This document shows positions 52,269 to 61,408 of a stretch of 64,000 bases of DNA, piece after piece. How positions within the stretch are numbered: position 1 is the first letter of the stretch; each line of letters opens with the position of its first letter. This stretch comes from Bifidobacterium saguini DSM 23967 (GTDB lineage Bacteria > Actinomycetota > Actinomycetes > Actinomycetales > Bifidobacteriaceae). The translations under genes were made by a program, and so were the position numbers. Location of the stretch: the NCBI RefSeq assembly GCF_000741715.1, contig NZ_JGZN01000007.1:62001-126000 (forward strand), read 5' to 3'. The notes under the pieces were generated by a model. It did no database searches, was not told where the DNA came from, and was given only the letters and a program-made list of their open reading frames with translations.

Positions 52269-53285
52269 ATGTTAGACCTGAGAAGAGGCATTGGCACCCA
52301 TCACCCGAGCGTGATTTCTTTGGGGCAGGTGTGGGTAGACATCATGATGAACGTGGACGCCGTACCTCCGCAGGGCGGCTTTGCCGTGGCCGACCACCCC
52401 AAGCCTGCCATCGGCGGCAGTTACCGCGTGCTGGAAGCGGCAAGCCGCATGGGTGTGCAATCCGAGCACGCCGGCATTCTCGGCAACGGATTGTGGGCCA
52501 ACTTCATTCGCCAATCATTCCAAGATAACGGCATCAACCATATCGGCCAGGACCGGCTGGATGAAGATTCCGGCTTCCGCGTTGTGCTGAGTTCCGGGGA
52601 GCCGAAGAAAACGTTCATCGCCTCCTATGGTGCTGAAGCTCATGGCGGCGTGGACACGTTCGACATGTTGGAGCCGCAGGATCATGATGTGGTGCATATC
52701 AGCGGCAATACGCTGATGGACCATACCGCAGCCGGCGTGGACGGATTCCTATTGCGAGCCGGCACCGACCCAACCAAACGCGACTATGCACTCGTCATCA
52801 ACCCCACCAATACGCTGCGCTTGGTGAACGACCATATGCTTGAGGACTTGGTGCTCGCACGCCCGATTTGGTCGTGCAATCGTCAAGAAGCCACCACTTT
52901 GGCTGAGCGTCTCGGTGCACCGATTGATGACAGCAAGGTGACTATCGGCGGCGGCTTGGATGATTTCATGCACCAGTTATGTGATGGTCTTGGCCATACG
53001 TTGCGCGCCCCATTGGTGGTACGCGTAGGTTCCTTAGGCGCTTGGGTACGCGAGCCAGGCGGAGAGACCGTGCACATTCCAGGATTCCCCACCAAGGCGG
53101 TGCACACCCGTTCCGCAGGCGGCTGCCATACCGGTGTAATGTGCGCCATGCTGGCCGAGGGGCGTGATCTCACCGATGCCGTCAAACTGGCCAATGCCGC
53201 CACATCCATCGCCATTACCCGCAGTATCAATGGCGTGCCTCAATGCCCTGAGTATGACGAGGCAGCCGCACTATTGCAAGGCTGA
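52269..53285 (+). CDS. PfkB-family protein lacking the usual catalytic Asp
   Basis: A 338-residue PfkB-fold protein with a perfect AAAGGAGG five bases before the ATG. The fold segments are clear: VISLGQVWVDIMMNVDAVPP, IGGSYRVLEAASRMGVQSEH, DVVHISGNTLMDH, WSCNRQEATTLAERLG, and LVVRVGSLGAWVREPGG. The family's DTxGAGD catalytic loop reads HTRSAGGCH (residues 279-287): the anion-hole Gly and Asp base are replaced. The frame is intact, so it may be a sugar or nucleoside kinase with a shifted site, or a binding protein. The substrate is unknown. Confidence 0.8.
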   Translation: MLDLRRGIGTHHPSVISLGQVWVDIMMNVDAVPPQGGFAVADHPKPAIGGSYRVLEAASRMGVQSEHAGILGNGLWANFIRQSFQDNGINHIGQDRLDEDSGFRVVLSSGEPKKTFIASYGAEAHGGVDTFDMLEPQDHDVVHISGNTLMDHTAAGVDGFLLRAGTDPTKRDYALVINPTNTLRLVNDHMLEDLVLARPIWSCNRQEATTLAERLGAPIDDSKVTIGGGLDDFMHQLCDGLGHTLRAPLVVRVGSLGAWVREPGGETVHIPGFPTKAVHTRSAGGCHTGVMCAMLAEGRDLTDAVKLANAATSIAITRSINGVPQCPEYDEAAALLQG

Positions 53286-53295
53286 AGGCTGAATA

Positions 53296-54579
53296 TCACG
53301 CCGCCCTGGTCGGATCTTTCTGCAACGTGAGGAAGACCAGGGCGACGACCAGAAGGATGGCAATAGAAAGTACACCGAAACTGGCGTTGCCGGTCAGGGA
53401 AGTCGTTGTGGCGACTAGGAACGTACCCAAGATCGAAGCGGTTTTGCCGAAGATATCGTAGAAGCCGTAGTACTCGTTGGCGTGATCCTTCGGAATGATC
53501 TTGCCATAGTACGAGCGAGAAAGCGCCTGGATGCCGCCCTGGAACATGCCGACCAAAATCGCCAGAATCCAGAATTCCACTGCCGTCTTCAGAAAGAACG
53601 TGGCAAAGAACACGATGCCCATGTATGCCACCACTGCCGCGGTGATCATCGGCTTGCAACCGAAGCGTCCGGCCAGTCGACCGTACAAGATCGCGCACGG
53701 GAAGGCCACGAACTGCGTAACCAACAGCGCTACCACCAGCTGGGTGGAGTCGATGCCGAGCTGCGTGCCATAGGAGGTGCTCATCGAAATCACCGTGTTC
53801 ACAGCGTCGATGTAGAAGAAGAACGCAAGCATGAACATCCACAGCGGCTTGTTCTTCACGATCTTGCCGAACGTAGAACCAAGCTCGGTAAAGGTGCCGC
53901 GAATCGCCTCACGCGCATGGTCGCGGGTTGCGCGGTAATGCACCTGCCGGTAGCTGGTAATCAGCGGAATCGTAAACGCCACCCACCAGACAGCAGTAAT
54001 CACGAAGCTTGCGCGTGTGCAGGCTACAGTGGACCAATCGAACAGTGCGGGCCCGCCGAAAATCAGCGCAATGCACACGATGAACGGCACCGTGGAGCCC
54101 ACATAACCCCAGCCGTACCCATGCGAAGACACCTTATCCATACGCTCGTTCGTGGTGGTGTCAATCAGCATTGAATCGTAGAACGTAAGCGAGCCATTCA
54201 AACCAATGGTGGCAAGCACATAAATAATAAGAAATGGCAGCCAGGTTAGCGGCAGTGCCATAGCGCAACACATCACCACGCCAGTACCGAAGAAGCCTAG
54301 GAAGAACTTGATTTTCATGCCCTGCACATCGGCGATAGAACCAAGCAGCGGCATCAGCAATGCGATGACCAGCGAAGCTATCGTCTGCGCATAACCCCAG
54401 GCGGACACGATGTTGCCATCCGAAGGCATCAGAGATTTCGCATAAATCGGCACCACGGCGGTAGAGAGCAGCACGAATGCCGAATTGCCCACATCGTAGA
54501 TAATCCACTTCTTCTCGCGGGCGGACAGTTTATTACTGGTACCGCTCGCGGGCGATGACGCGATGTTGGCAGCGCTCAT
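53296..54579 (-). CDS. UMF1-family MFS transporter
   Basis: A 427-residue, 12-helix transporter of the UMF1 (Atg22-like) group. Diagnostic segments are REKKWIIYDVGNSAFVLLST at helix 1, ATIGLNGSLTFYDSMLIDTT, and GGIQALSRSYYGKIIPKDHA with EYYGFYDIFGKTASILG. Such proteins are thought to export amino acids or nucleosides. It is convergent with the PfkB gene by ten bases, and faces away from the amino-acid permease gene. Confidence 0.88.
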   Translation of the reverse strand: MSAANIASSPASGTSNKLSAREKKWIIYDVGNSAFVLLSTAVVPIYAKSLMPSDGNIVSAWGYAQTIASLVIALLMPLLGSIADVQGMKIKFFLGFFGTGVVMCCAMALPLTWLPFLIIYVLATIGLNGSLTFYDSMLIDTTTNERMDKVSSHGYGWGYVGSTVPFIVCIALIFGGPALFDWSTVACTRASFVITAVWWVAFTIPLITSYRQVHYRATRDHAREAIRGTFTELGSTFGKIVKNKPLWMFMLAFFFYIDAVNTVISMSTSYGTQLGIDSTQLVVALLVTQFVAFPCAILYGRLAGRFGCKPMITAAVVAYMGIVFFATFFLKTAVEFWILAILVGMFQGGIQALSRSYYGKIIPKDHANEYYGFYDIFGKTASILGTFLVATTTSLTGNASFGVLSIAILLVVALVFLTLQKDPTRAA

Positions 54580-54803
54580 GAAAAATACTCCTCACAAAAT
54601 AACGACTGTCTCCATCGTAAAAGTGCAGCAAAGCTGCAAAGCACCGTTTTAGTTGAACGGAACGTGAACAATATCAGGCAATGTCATCATCACTAAAGCC
54701 TCGCAAAACAGTTCGCAGTACACGCGTAGCCCCTTCAACGTATACTATTCCGGGCTCTCTTGTGGGAGTCTATCCACGGAACGCGCATGTCAGAGAGAGC
54801 AAC

Positions 54804-56327
54804 ATGAGTCAACCCGAAACCGACCAGGCGGCACAGTCGCCGTCCACAGTGAACGATGGCACCAGCAACGCCGACACCGCCGGCACTGAACCAAGCCATA
54901 TCGGTAAAGAACACACCAAGCACGCGCTGCACACAAATCTGAAGCGTGGCATGGAATCACGCCATCTGCAGATGATTTCGCTCGGCGGCGTGATCGGCAC
55001 AGGCCTGTTCTTGAGCTCCGGCTATACGATTCAACAGGCGGGCCCTATGGGCACGATTTTGGCGTACGCCATTGGCGCCGTGATTGTGTACCTGGTGATG
55101 CTGACGCTCGGCGAACTGTCCGTAGCAATGCCGGTCACCGGTTCGTTCCATGTCTATGCGGAAAAGTTCATTGGCCCAGGCACCGGCTTCGTGATTGCAA
55201 TTCAGTATTGGCTCACATGGACTGTGGCGCTCGGCTCAGAGTTCACGGCAGCAGGTCTATTGATGCAACGCTGGTTCCCGGATACGCCAACATGGGCATG
55301 GTCAGCGGCCTGCATTGTGCTGATTTTTACATTGAACGCACTGTCCGTTCGATTCTTTGCGGAGGCTGAGTTCTGGTTTGCCTCTATTAAAGTGTTTGCC
55401 ATTTGTGCGTTTATCGCCATCGGCTTGCTGGCGATTTTCGGCATTATTCCGATGAAGGGCTATAGCCACGCCCCCATGTTCGGCAATCTGGTGAAGGACG
55501 GTATCTTCCCGAATGGTTTCATGCCGGTGTTCGCCACGATCTTGACTGTGAACTTCGCATTCTCCGGCACTGAGCTTATTGGCGTGACCGCTGGCGAGAC
55601 GCGAGACCCGGAAACCGCCGTGCCGAAGGCTATTCACACTACGCTGTGGCGTTTGGTGCTGTTCTTCATTGGCTCCATTGTGGTGATGTGCGCTTTGATT
55701 CCGTGGCGCGAAGCCGGTGTGGGCGAAAGCCCGTTCGTGCTGGTGTTCAGTTCCATCGGCATTCCGTATGCCGCGGATATTATGAACTTCGTGGTGCTGA
55801 CCGCTGTGCTCTCCGCTTCCAATTCCGGCCTCTACGCTTCCACGCGCATGGTGTGGTCGATGGGCCATGAGGGCATGATTCCTCACTGGTTTGCCAAGAC
55901 GAATCGCCACGGTGTGCCGGTGCTGGCACTGTGCACAGCTATGGCCGGTGGTCTGTTGGCGCTGCTCTCTTCCGTGGTGGCTGCATCCACCGTATATCTG
56001 GTACTGGTGGCGCTTTCCGGTTTGTCCGCAGTGGTGGTGTGGATCGCCATCGCCTACTGCCAGATTGTGTTCCGCAAGCGTTGGATTGCTTCGGGGCATA
56101 CCGCAGAGGAGTTGAAGTACCGTACTCCAGGCTATCCGTGGACTTCTTGGGGTGCGTTCATTCTGTGCACTGCTTCGTTCCTGCTGGTCTTCTTCGATAA
56201 GGAACAGCGATTCGCGCTGGGCGCGGAGCTGGCATTCCTTGCGCTTTGCTATGCCGCATACTTCGTGCAGCAATGGTGGCGTAAGAAGCATCCGCGAGAG
56301 GAAGACGAGCCGCTACAGTTGCCGTAA
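54804..56327 (+). CDS. Amino-acid permease (APC superfamily, AAT family; lysine/aromatic-like)
   Basis: A 507-residue permease with 12 helices. The AAT consensus is clear: [20 protein letters not shown] and [40 protein letters not shown], and [18 protein letters not shown]-like [20 protein letters not shown], plus [20 protein letters not shown]. The closest relatives by eye are LysP/AnsP-type carriers; the exact substrate is open. ATG 54804 follows GAGAGAGCAAC, and the frame upstream to 54681 reads as non-conserved. The 40-residue N-terminus is polar and cytosolic. Confidence 0.88.
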   Translation: MSQPETDQAAQSPSTVNDGTSNADTAGTEPSHIGKEHTKHALHTNLKRGMESRHLQMISLGGVIGTGLFLSSGYTIQQAGPMGTILAYAIGAVIVYLVMLTLGELSVAMPVTGSFHVYAEKFIGPGTGFVIAIQYWLTWTVALGSEFTAAGLLMQRWFPDTPTWAWSAACIVLIFTLNALSVRFFAEAEFWFASIKVFAICAFIAIGLLAIFGIIPMKGYSHAPMFGNLVKDGIFPNGFMPVFATILTVNFAFSGTELIGVTAGETRDPETAVPKAIHTTLWRLVLFFIGSIVVMCALIPWREAGVGESPFVLVFSSIGIPYAADIMNFVVLTAVLSASNSGLYASTRMVWSMGHEGMIPHWFAKTNRHGVPVLALCTAMAGGLLALLSSVVAASTVYLVLVALSGLSAVVVWIAIAYCQIVFRKRWIASGHTAEELKYRTPGYPWTSWGAFILCTASFLLVFFDKEQRFALGAELAFLALCYAAYFVQQWWRKKHPREEDEPLQLP

Positions 56328-56350
56328 ACAGCTCTCATCAACTTCCTTTT

Positions 56351-56382
56351 AAGGTCCTGATTGTTCCCGCAATCAGGACCTT
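56351..56382. terminator. Bidirectional terminator between permease and HAD genes
   Basis: AAGGTCCTGATTG (56351-56363) and CAATCAGGACCTT (56370-56382) form a perfect 13-base stem between two convergent genes. TTTT precedes it, but the T-run downstream is short on either strand. Confidence 0.75.
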
Positions 56383-56410
56383 GCCATATCAATATCAGTT
56401 CGTATGCCTG

Positions 56411-57034
56411 TTAGCCGAACAGCTGGGCGCGCAGCGCATCAGCACCAGTGAAGCGGATGCCGTGCAAGCCTGCCGCAGTGCCGGCTTCGGCATTCCACGG
56501 TTTATCGTCCACGAATGCGGTGCATGCAGGGTCTATACCAAAGCGGGCGATGGCTCGCTTGAAGATTTCAAGATCCGGTTTGTGAATCTGTTCGGCACTG
56601 GAAACCACAACGTCCTTGAGTAATCCCAAAGCCGGGAATAGCTCACGAGCTGCATCAACGTACTTGACTGTGAAATTGGTCAAGCCCCAGCAGCGCACTC
56701 CTGCAGCATCTAAATCATGCAAAATTTCCGGCATCCCTGGCAGCATACCCACCAATGCCAGTTTCTGACGCTCAAAATACAGCCGGAACGCTTGCTCCTG
56801 TTCGCCTCCAGATAACCCATGATGCCGGGCATAATCAGCCAGAATCCTCTCCTCGCTCCAACCAAGATCAGAGAGCTCGTCGTAATGCCAGAAACCATAG
56901 GGATCATTGCGGTCGAACAGATGGTCGATTACCTCGTCCGGTGCCTGCCCTTCCAGCGGCACACGCGGCTGCCAATCAACTAAGACGTCGCAAAAATCGA
57001 AAATCACATTGGAGTATCGAGCCAATCCAGCCAT
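56411..57034 (-). CDS. HAD-superfamily hydrolase
   Basis: A 207-residue HAD protein. Motif I is VIFDFCDVLVDW (nucleophile Asp in DFCD), motif II is WGLTNFT, motif III has the Lys in IHKPDLEIFKRAI, and motif IV is CTAFVDDKPWNAEAG. This is the epoxide-hydrolase/haloacid-dehalogenase-like subgroup with an all-alpha cap (residues about 20-90). It probably removes phosphate from a small metabolite; the substrate is not readable. Confidence 0.88.
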   Translation of the reverse strand: MAGLARYSNVIFDFCDVLVDWQPRVPLEGQAPDEVIDHLFDRNDPYGFWHYDELSDLGWSEERILADYARHHGLSGGEQEQAFRLYFERQKLALVGMLPGMPEILHDLDAAGVRCWGLTNFTVKYVDAARELFPALGLLKDVVVSSAEQIHKPDLEIFKRAIARFGIDPACTAFVDDKPWNAEAGTAAGLHGIRFTGADALRAQLFG

Positions 57035-57166
57035 GCTGCACAGTGTAGACCCCGCACAGCATCACCGTCCGAGAAAAATATGCCCGGAAAAGGAACAAGA
57101 ATCCCTACACGTATTGTTCATCTCCACCAAAGTGTGCGCGGATTATTCGCGCCTACCATAGGCACT

Positions 57167-58396
57167 ATGACCGGTCGCATTGCCGCATGCCGCTTCGGCG
57201 TCATTATGCTCAGGATTTTCTGGTGGACCACACTTATTGCCACTGTGACGCTCATCGCTTCCCTCACCACCATGTTGGCCGCCGACTGGCCAACGCCTTG
57301 GGCAAATAGCTGGCCAAGCTGGACAGTCGCCCTAGCACTCACCATCATTCTCGAATCCATTATTTTCTGGATCGGCATTATCACCGTCTATGTCACTTCA
57401 GTGCAGCTTGGCATCAAAATTCGTGTTATCGGCGTGCTGTGTGGCTGGATTCCCATTGCCAACCTTATTGCACTGCGGCTTATTATCCGCACAGTAGATG
57501 AGGAAGTACGTTTTGAATCGGCAAAGGAACAGCTCAATCGCGCTCGCGCTGCAGCTCGCATCTGCGCCACGCGCTACCCCGTGCTATTGGTGCACGGCGT
57601 ATTCTCCCGCGACACAAAAGCGCTGAATTATTGGGGGCGTATTCCCGCTGAATTGCAACGCAATGGTGCGGTGATTTATTACGGCAATCATCAGTCCGCA
57701 GCATCGGTGCCGGATTCTGCACGAGAGCTGACCGAACGCATCCTGCACATTGTTCAGACCACCGGCTGCGGCAAAGTCAATGTCATCGCGCATTCCAAGG
57801 GTGGATTGGACATGCGCTATGCCATTGCGCGCTGCGGTGCGGCACCATATGTTGCGTCGCTGACCACCATTAATACACCGCATCGCGGCTGTGGTTTCGC
57901 CGACTATCTCCTGGAAAAGATTCCCCTTGCCGCACAAAAACAAGTAGAAGCGGCATACAACACCGCAGCCTCGCATCTGGGCGATAAGCAGCCCGATTTC
58001 ATGGCAGCTGTACATGATTTAACTCAGGCCGGATGCGCTCGGCTCAATGCCGAGATCGGCGATGCGAATGAGCTTCATGGCAACGCGAGCACCACAGGAC
58101 CGTTCGCCGGCATCATCTGCCAAAGCGTCGGCTCCAAGCTGGCCCATGCCACCACAGGCAAGTTCCCACTCAATTTCACCTACCCGTTGGTCAAATGGTT
58201 TGACGGTCCGAATGATGGGCTCGTGGCCCAACCGTCATTCCCGTGGGGTGAACGGTTTACTTGGTTGGAGCCAAACGGCACTCGAGGTATTTCCCACGCG
58301 GATATGATCGATCTCAACCGCGAGAATATTCCGGGATTCGATGTACGTGAGTTCTATGTGCAGATAGTGGCGGCCTTGAAGCAGCGCGGTTTGTAA
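57167..58396 (+). CDS. Membrane-anchored alpha/beta hydrolase (lipase family)
   Basis: About 409 residues with three hydrophobic segments at the N-terminus (around residues 13-38, 50-77 and 80-105) and then a lipase domain. It has the oxyanion turn YPVLLVHGVFSRDT, the nucleophile elbow VNVIAHSKGGLD (Ser in AHSKG), NTPHRGCGFADYLL, WFDGPNDGLV (acid) and TRGISHADMIDLN (His). The catalytic domain would sit at the cytoplasmic face or outside depending on topology. ATG 57167 is chosen tentatively; the frame is open from 57080. No convincing ribosome binding site marks either start. Confidence 0.78.
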   Translation: MTGRIAACRFGVIMLRIFWWTTLIATVTLIASLTTMLAADWPTPWANSWPSWTVALALTIILESIIFWIGIITVYVTSVQLGIKIRVIGVLCGWIPIANLIALRLIIRTVDEEVRFESAKEQLNRARAAARICATRYPVLLVHGVFSRDTKALNYWGRIPAELQRNGAVIYYGNHQSAASVPDSARELTERILHIVQTTGCGKVNVIAHSKGGLDMRYAIARCGAAPYVASLTTINTPHRGCGFADYLLEKIPLAAQKQVEAAYNTAASHLGDKQPDFMAAVHDLTQAGCARLNAEIGDANELHGNASTTGPFAGIICQSVGSKLAHATTGKFPLNFTYPLVKWFDGPNDGLVAQPSFPWGERFTWLEPNGTRGISHADMIDLNRENIPGFDVREFYVQIVAALKQRGL

Positions 58397-58397
58397 A

Positions 58398-58427
58398 CAA
58401 AAAATCCCGCCTAGCTGGGCGGGAAAT
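58398..58427 (-). terminator. Terminator of the tRNA-Val(CAC) gene
   Basis: On the minus strand TTTCCCGCCC and GGCGGGA form a stem followed by six T residues, immediately after the tRNA gene and overlapping the end of the lipase gene region by nothing but its spacer. Confidence 0.85.
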
Positions 58428-58432
58428 CGGGT

Positions 58433-58505
58433 GGGCGATGTAGGAATCGAACCTACGACCCCTTCGGTGTGAACGAAGTGCGCTAGCCGCTGCGCCAATC
58501 GCCCG
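58433..58505 (-). tRNA. tRNA-Val (anticodon CAC)
   Basis: A 73-base tRNA. Acceptor GGGCGAT pairs with ATCGCCC (discriminator A). The anticodon loop TTCACAC between CTTCG and CGAAG gives CAC, reading GUG valine codons. The T arm has GTTCGAATC. CCA is not encoded. Confidence 0.95.
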
Positions 58506-58515
58506 ATTGGCATAG

Positions 58516-58537
58516 AAAAACCGGCACAAAGCCGGCC
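58516..58537 (-). terminator. Terminator between the two valine tRNA genes
   Basis: On the minus strand GCCGG-C..., loop TTTGT, CCGG stem, followed by five T residues; an outer GCATAG/CTATGC pair encloses it. The tRNA-Val(GAC) transcript could therefore end before the CAC gene. Confidence 0.7.
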
Positions 58538-58546
58538 TATGCGAGT

Positions 58547-58618
58547 GGGCGATACAAGATTCGAACTTGTGACCCCTTCCGTGTCAGGGAAGTGCGCTAC
58601 CACTGCGCCAACCGCCCG
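58547..58618 (-). tRNA. tRNA-Val (anticodon GAC)
   Basis: A 72-base tRNA. Acceptor GGGCGGT pairs with ATCGCCC with one G:T pair. The loop CTGACAC between CTTCC and GGAAG gives anticodon GAC (GUC/GUU valine codons). T arm GTTCGAATC. Confidence 0.95.
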
Positions 58619-58658
58619 GGTCATCCATCAGACTGAATCAAATGTTCAGTCTTCCGAG

Positions 58659-58731
58659 AGCGGACAACGGGACTCGAACCCGCGGTCTCAACCTTGGCAA
58701 GGTTGCGCTTTACCAACTAAGCTATGTCCGC
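58659..58731 (-). tRNA. tRNA-Gly (anticodon GCC)
   Basis: A 73-base tRNA. Acceptor GCGGACA pairs with TGTCCGC (discriminator T in this sequence). The loop TTGCCAA between CAACC and GGTTG gives anticodon GCC (GGC/GGU glycine). T arm GGTTCGAGTCC. Confidence 0.95.
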
Positions 58732-59009
58732 ATGTGTTGTTTGAAGCAACAGGTGAATAAGATACGCTACTTTGCGGAAAAATGCATCATCCCCGCGTGT
58801 CTCCGCAGAATTTCAACGTTTTTCCACGAGCGGCATCACCGCAAAACATCATGCTCCACTCTCGCTGATCACTCCCACTCATTCCATCTCAATGTGACCT
58901 TGCTCACAATAGTTCGCCACACGCTGCTCTCTACGCCCAACGCGAAGCAATTGTCAGACACCGCGGCGCACAATGATTTTCGGTAAACACCTAATACAAG
59001 GGGGATGCA

Positions 59010-59135
59010 ATGACCAAGCTTCTATTCGTTGTGGGCAGCCTGCACAAGAACGGTTTCAACCACCAGCTGGCCGACGAAGGCAAGACCAAGCTTGCCGCCG
59101 AGGCCGACGCTTTCCTGAAGTTCGTTGAGGCCTGA
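59010..59135 (+). pseudogene. Internally deleted NAD(P)H-dependent FMN reductase remnant (41 codons)
   Basis: An intact 41-codon frame with a perfect AAGGGGG ribosome binding site and a downstream terminator. The first 21 residues (MTKLLFVVGSLHKNGFNHQL) match the N-terminus of flavodoxin-fold FMN reductases, including the GS...N phosphate-binding start. The last 20 (DEGKTKLAAEADAFLKFVEA) resemble their C-terminal helix. The middle, about 140 residues, is missing in frame. It is too short to bind flavin, so it is either a decayed gene or a new small protein made from its ends. Confidence 0.75.
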
Positions 59136-59160
59136 GTTCCGGTTCTCTAGCTTCTTTAGC

Positions 59161-59200
59161 GTAAAACCCTGCCAATCAACACCGATTGGCAGGGTTTTAC
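59161..59200 (+). terminator. Terminator after the FMN-reductase remnant
   Basis: A perfect 17-base stem, arms 59161-59177 and 59184-59200, loop AACACC, with TTTTAC ending the second arm. It lies 25 bases after the stop codon. Confidence 0.93.
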
Positions 59201-59227
59201 ATTTACGTCAGACCAATAATAGACAGT

Positions 59228-59785
59228 ATGACATCATCATTACCATCCGCCACATTCCGCGCCACGGCAGAGACGCCCATCGGTCGAATGCTTATGGGCT
59301 CGGATGGCGTCTCGCTCACGGAACTTTGCCTTGAAGATTGGTGGTGGGCAAAAACCAACGCATCCGAATGCACCGCGGGAGATACGAATCTGCCAGTATT
59401 TCAGCAAACCCGTCAATGGCTTGCCGCCTATTTTGCCGGCGGGTGCCCAAGCATTGACTCCGCTCCCCCGCTTGCACCGCATGGCACGCCCTTCCAGAAG
59501 GAAGTCTGGCAACTGGTAGCGGAGATTCCATACGGGCAAACGGTGACTTACGGTGAGCTGGCCGCCGAACTTGCTGAACGCCGAGGCGGCGGGCGAATGG
59601 CTGCGCAAGCGGTGGGTGGCGCTGTGAAGCATAACCCCATCACCATCATCGTGCCCTGCCATCGAGTAGTCGGGGCAGGCCGATCGTTTGGTGGATATGG
59701 TGGAAGGCTGGATGTCAAAGCCGAATTATTGGAGCATGAACATGTTGACCTATCGCGCTTCGACCTCGGCCCCATGCAGCAATAG
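59228..59785 (+). CDS. ogt: Methylated-DNA--[protein]-cysteine S-methyltransferase
   Basis: A 185-residue DNA repair protein that removes alkyl groups from O6-guanine to its own Cys. The active site is IIVPCHRVVGAGRSFGGYGG; the helix-turn-helix is GTPFQKEVWQLVAEIPYGQT and TYGELAAELA, with RMAAQAVGGAVKHNP carrying the Arg finger. ATG 59228 begins the conserved region; the open frame before it is not used. It ends in LGPMQQ. Confidence 0.94.
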   Translation: MTSSLPSATFRATAETPIGRMLMGSDGVSLTELCLEDWWWAKTNASECTAGDTNLPVFQQTRQWLAAYFAGGCPSIDSAPPLAPHGTPFQKEVWQLVAEIPYGQTVTYGELAAELAERRGGGRMAAQAVGGAVKHNPITIIVPCHRVVGAGRSFGGYGGRLDVKAELLEHEHVDLSRFDLGPMQQ

Positions 59786-59980
59786 CCACTCGCTGCAATC
59801 CATACCCATCATCAACTCCAGGAATGGCGAGAAAACCATTGAAATAGTTCGCCATGAGAGAGTCACAGACGGGCCGGTAATCACATTCGTAATATTCTTA
59901 AAAGCAGGAACGGGCAATAAGGCAACTTCACCGGCCAGGCGATCAAGCTGAGTAACGAGCCGCAACCAAGGGGGCACAGT

Positions 59981-61309
59981 ATGAGTGGCATCATCGAATA
60001 CGTGCACGCCGAGGAACGCTCGTTTCAGGCAGAACCATTCAACGAAGTCGATGCACTGGTGATTGCCACACTGATTTATGAGGATGTGGCCAATATCAGT
60101 CCCACACTTATGTTGGACGAGTCCCAGCCATCGGCCGGCGCCTCATTCGCGTCGCGTCTGCGCGCTTTCGAGCCCAAGCATCCTGTTATTTGGTTGAAGA
60201 ATCTCTGGCGCCCTGCGCTTGAATCGGTGAGTCTTGCGGAAGCGAATCAGGAACTGCACCGCTCGCTCGCCTCAACTGCCGACGACAAGCCGCATGAGCC
60301 TCAAGTGGTGTCGGTTATCAACCCTGACCTTACCCACGATTTGTTCCAGGCATGCGCGCAATCCTCGCGCTTTGCCAACGTGCGACTCGGCGCAGTGGTG
60401 GAACATGTCAACCGAGGCGAACAAACACAGTTCGCAGCCGCCACATTCCAGCTGCCGGATGGCCGCAACCGCCGCAACCCCACGCATAAAGGCACACTGG
60501 TCATCTCCTTTAGAGGCACCGATGATTCACTCATCGGCTGGAAGGAAGATTTCAACATGACCTTCCAGTACCCAGTGCCTGCCCAACGTGCCGCCAGCGC
60601 CTATCTGGATACCGTCGCACGTCTTTGGGCTGGTCCGATTATTTTGGTGGGGCATTCGAAAGGCGGCAATCTGGCCATTTACGCCGCGATGAATGCGGAG
60701 CCTGCCGTACAGAAGCGTATTCAGCACGTCTATTCGCTGGACAGCCCCGGTTTCCCGTCGTATGTGGTTTCCAGTCCCGCCTATTTGGGTATTCAGCCGA
60801 AGGTGACGAAAATCGTGCCCAGTTCCTCGATTGTGGGCATGATTTTCGATACCCCAGAGCCTTGCCGCGTGGTGGCCTCCGATTCGGAAGGCATCATGCA
60901 GCATTCGGCTTATACCTGGCAGGTGGATGGTGACAGGTTCGTCACCGAACCGGATTTAAGTTCAAGTTCGCAATTGTTCAATGAGGAATTGAACCAGTGG
61001 ATTACGAATCTGACTACTGAGCAACGCGAGCGCGCTGTGGATGCTTTGTTCACTGTGCTGCATGCCACGGGTGCCAATAGTTTCAGTGAAATGATGAGCA
61101 GATTCCCGGCATCGATTCCATCAATGCTGGGCGCTTTCGTTGGTCTTACGCCTGAGGATCGCCGCCATCTGACTTCAGCATTACTGATTTTGTTCCGCGC
61201 TTCCACCGCCAAGTCGAAGCGCCCGCAACAAGCTCAAGCATCACAGCCATCATCACAGCCATCGGAGGCAGAACCTCAACCTGAATCTCAGCAATCCGCT
61301 GAACAATAA
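59981..61309 (+). CDS. DUF2974 lipase-like protein
   Basis: A 442-residue alpha/beta-hydrolase-like protein (Mbeg1-like, DUF2974). It has LVISFRGTDDSLIGWKEDFN (the FRGTDD lid motif), the elbow IILVGHSKGGNLAIYAAMNA with the Ser nucleophile, and VYSLDSPGFP. The C-terminal 35 residues are low-complexity Gln/Ser/Pro. Such proteins are thought to be lipases or esterases; the target is unknown. A good AAGGGGG site fixes ATG 59981. The 195-base gap upstream shows nothing else. Confidence 0.85.
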   Translation: MSGIIEYVHAEERSFQAEPFNEVDALVIATLIYEDVANISPTLMLDESQPSAGASFASRLRAFEPKHPVIWLKNLWRPALESVSLAEANQELHRSLASTADDKPHEPQVVSVINPDLTHDLFQACAQSSRFANVRLGAVVEHVNRGEQTQFAAATFQLPDGRNRRNPTHKGTLVISFRGTDDSLIGWKEDFNMTFQYPVPAQRAASAYLDTVARLWAGPIILVGHSKGGNLAIYAAMNAEPAVQKRIQHVYSLDSPGFPSYVVSSPAYLGIQPKVTKIVPSSSIVGMIFDTPEPCRVVASDSEGIMQHSAYTWQVDGDRFVTEPDLSSSSQLFNEELNQWITNLTTEQRERAVDALFTVLHATGANSFSEMMSRFPASIPSMLGAFVGLTPEDRRHLTSALLILFRASTAKSKRPQQAQASQPSSQPSEAEPQPESQQSAEQ

Positions 61310-61324
61310 TGCGGATGGTATCGC

Positions 61325-61366
61325 TTGCCAAAAATTAGTTGGATTGTATAATAATTTTCAAAATTA
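61325..61366 (+). promoter_or_regulatory. tetR promoter with palindromic operator
   Basis: A -35-like TTGCCA (61325-61330), 16-base spacer, and -10 TATAAT (61347-61352). TAATTTT-C-AAAATTA (61352-61366) is a perfect seven-base palindrome overlapping the -10, 43 bases before the regulator gene. It is the likely autoregulatory operator. Confidence 0.6.
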
Positions 61367-61408
61367 GACACCCTGACCACTCTCACAACAGCAGCGAAAG
61401 AGGACACC

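Noticed and set aside
59786-59980. A short gene (87 codons) over the ogt end and gap
   Set aside because: It overlaps ogt by about 100 bases and its sequence has no similarity or ribosome binding site; the gap appears to be plain promoter region for the DUF2974 gene.
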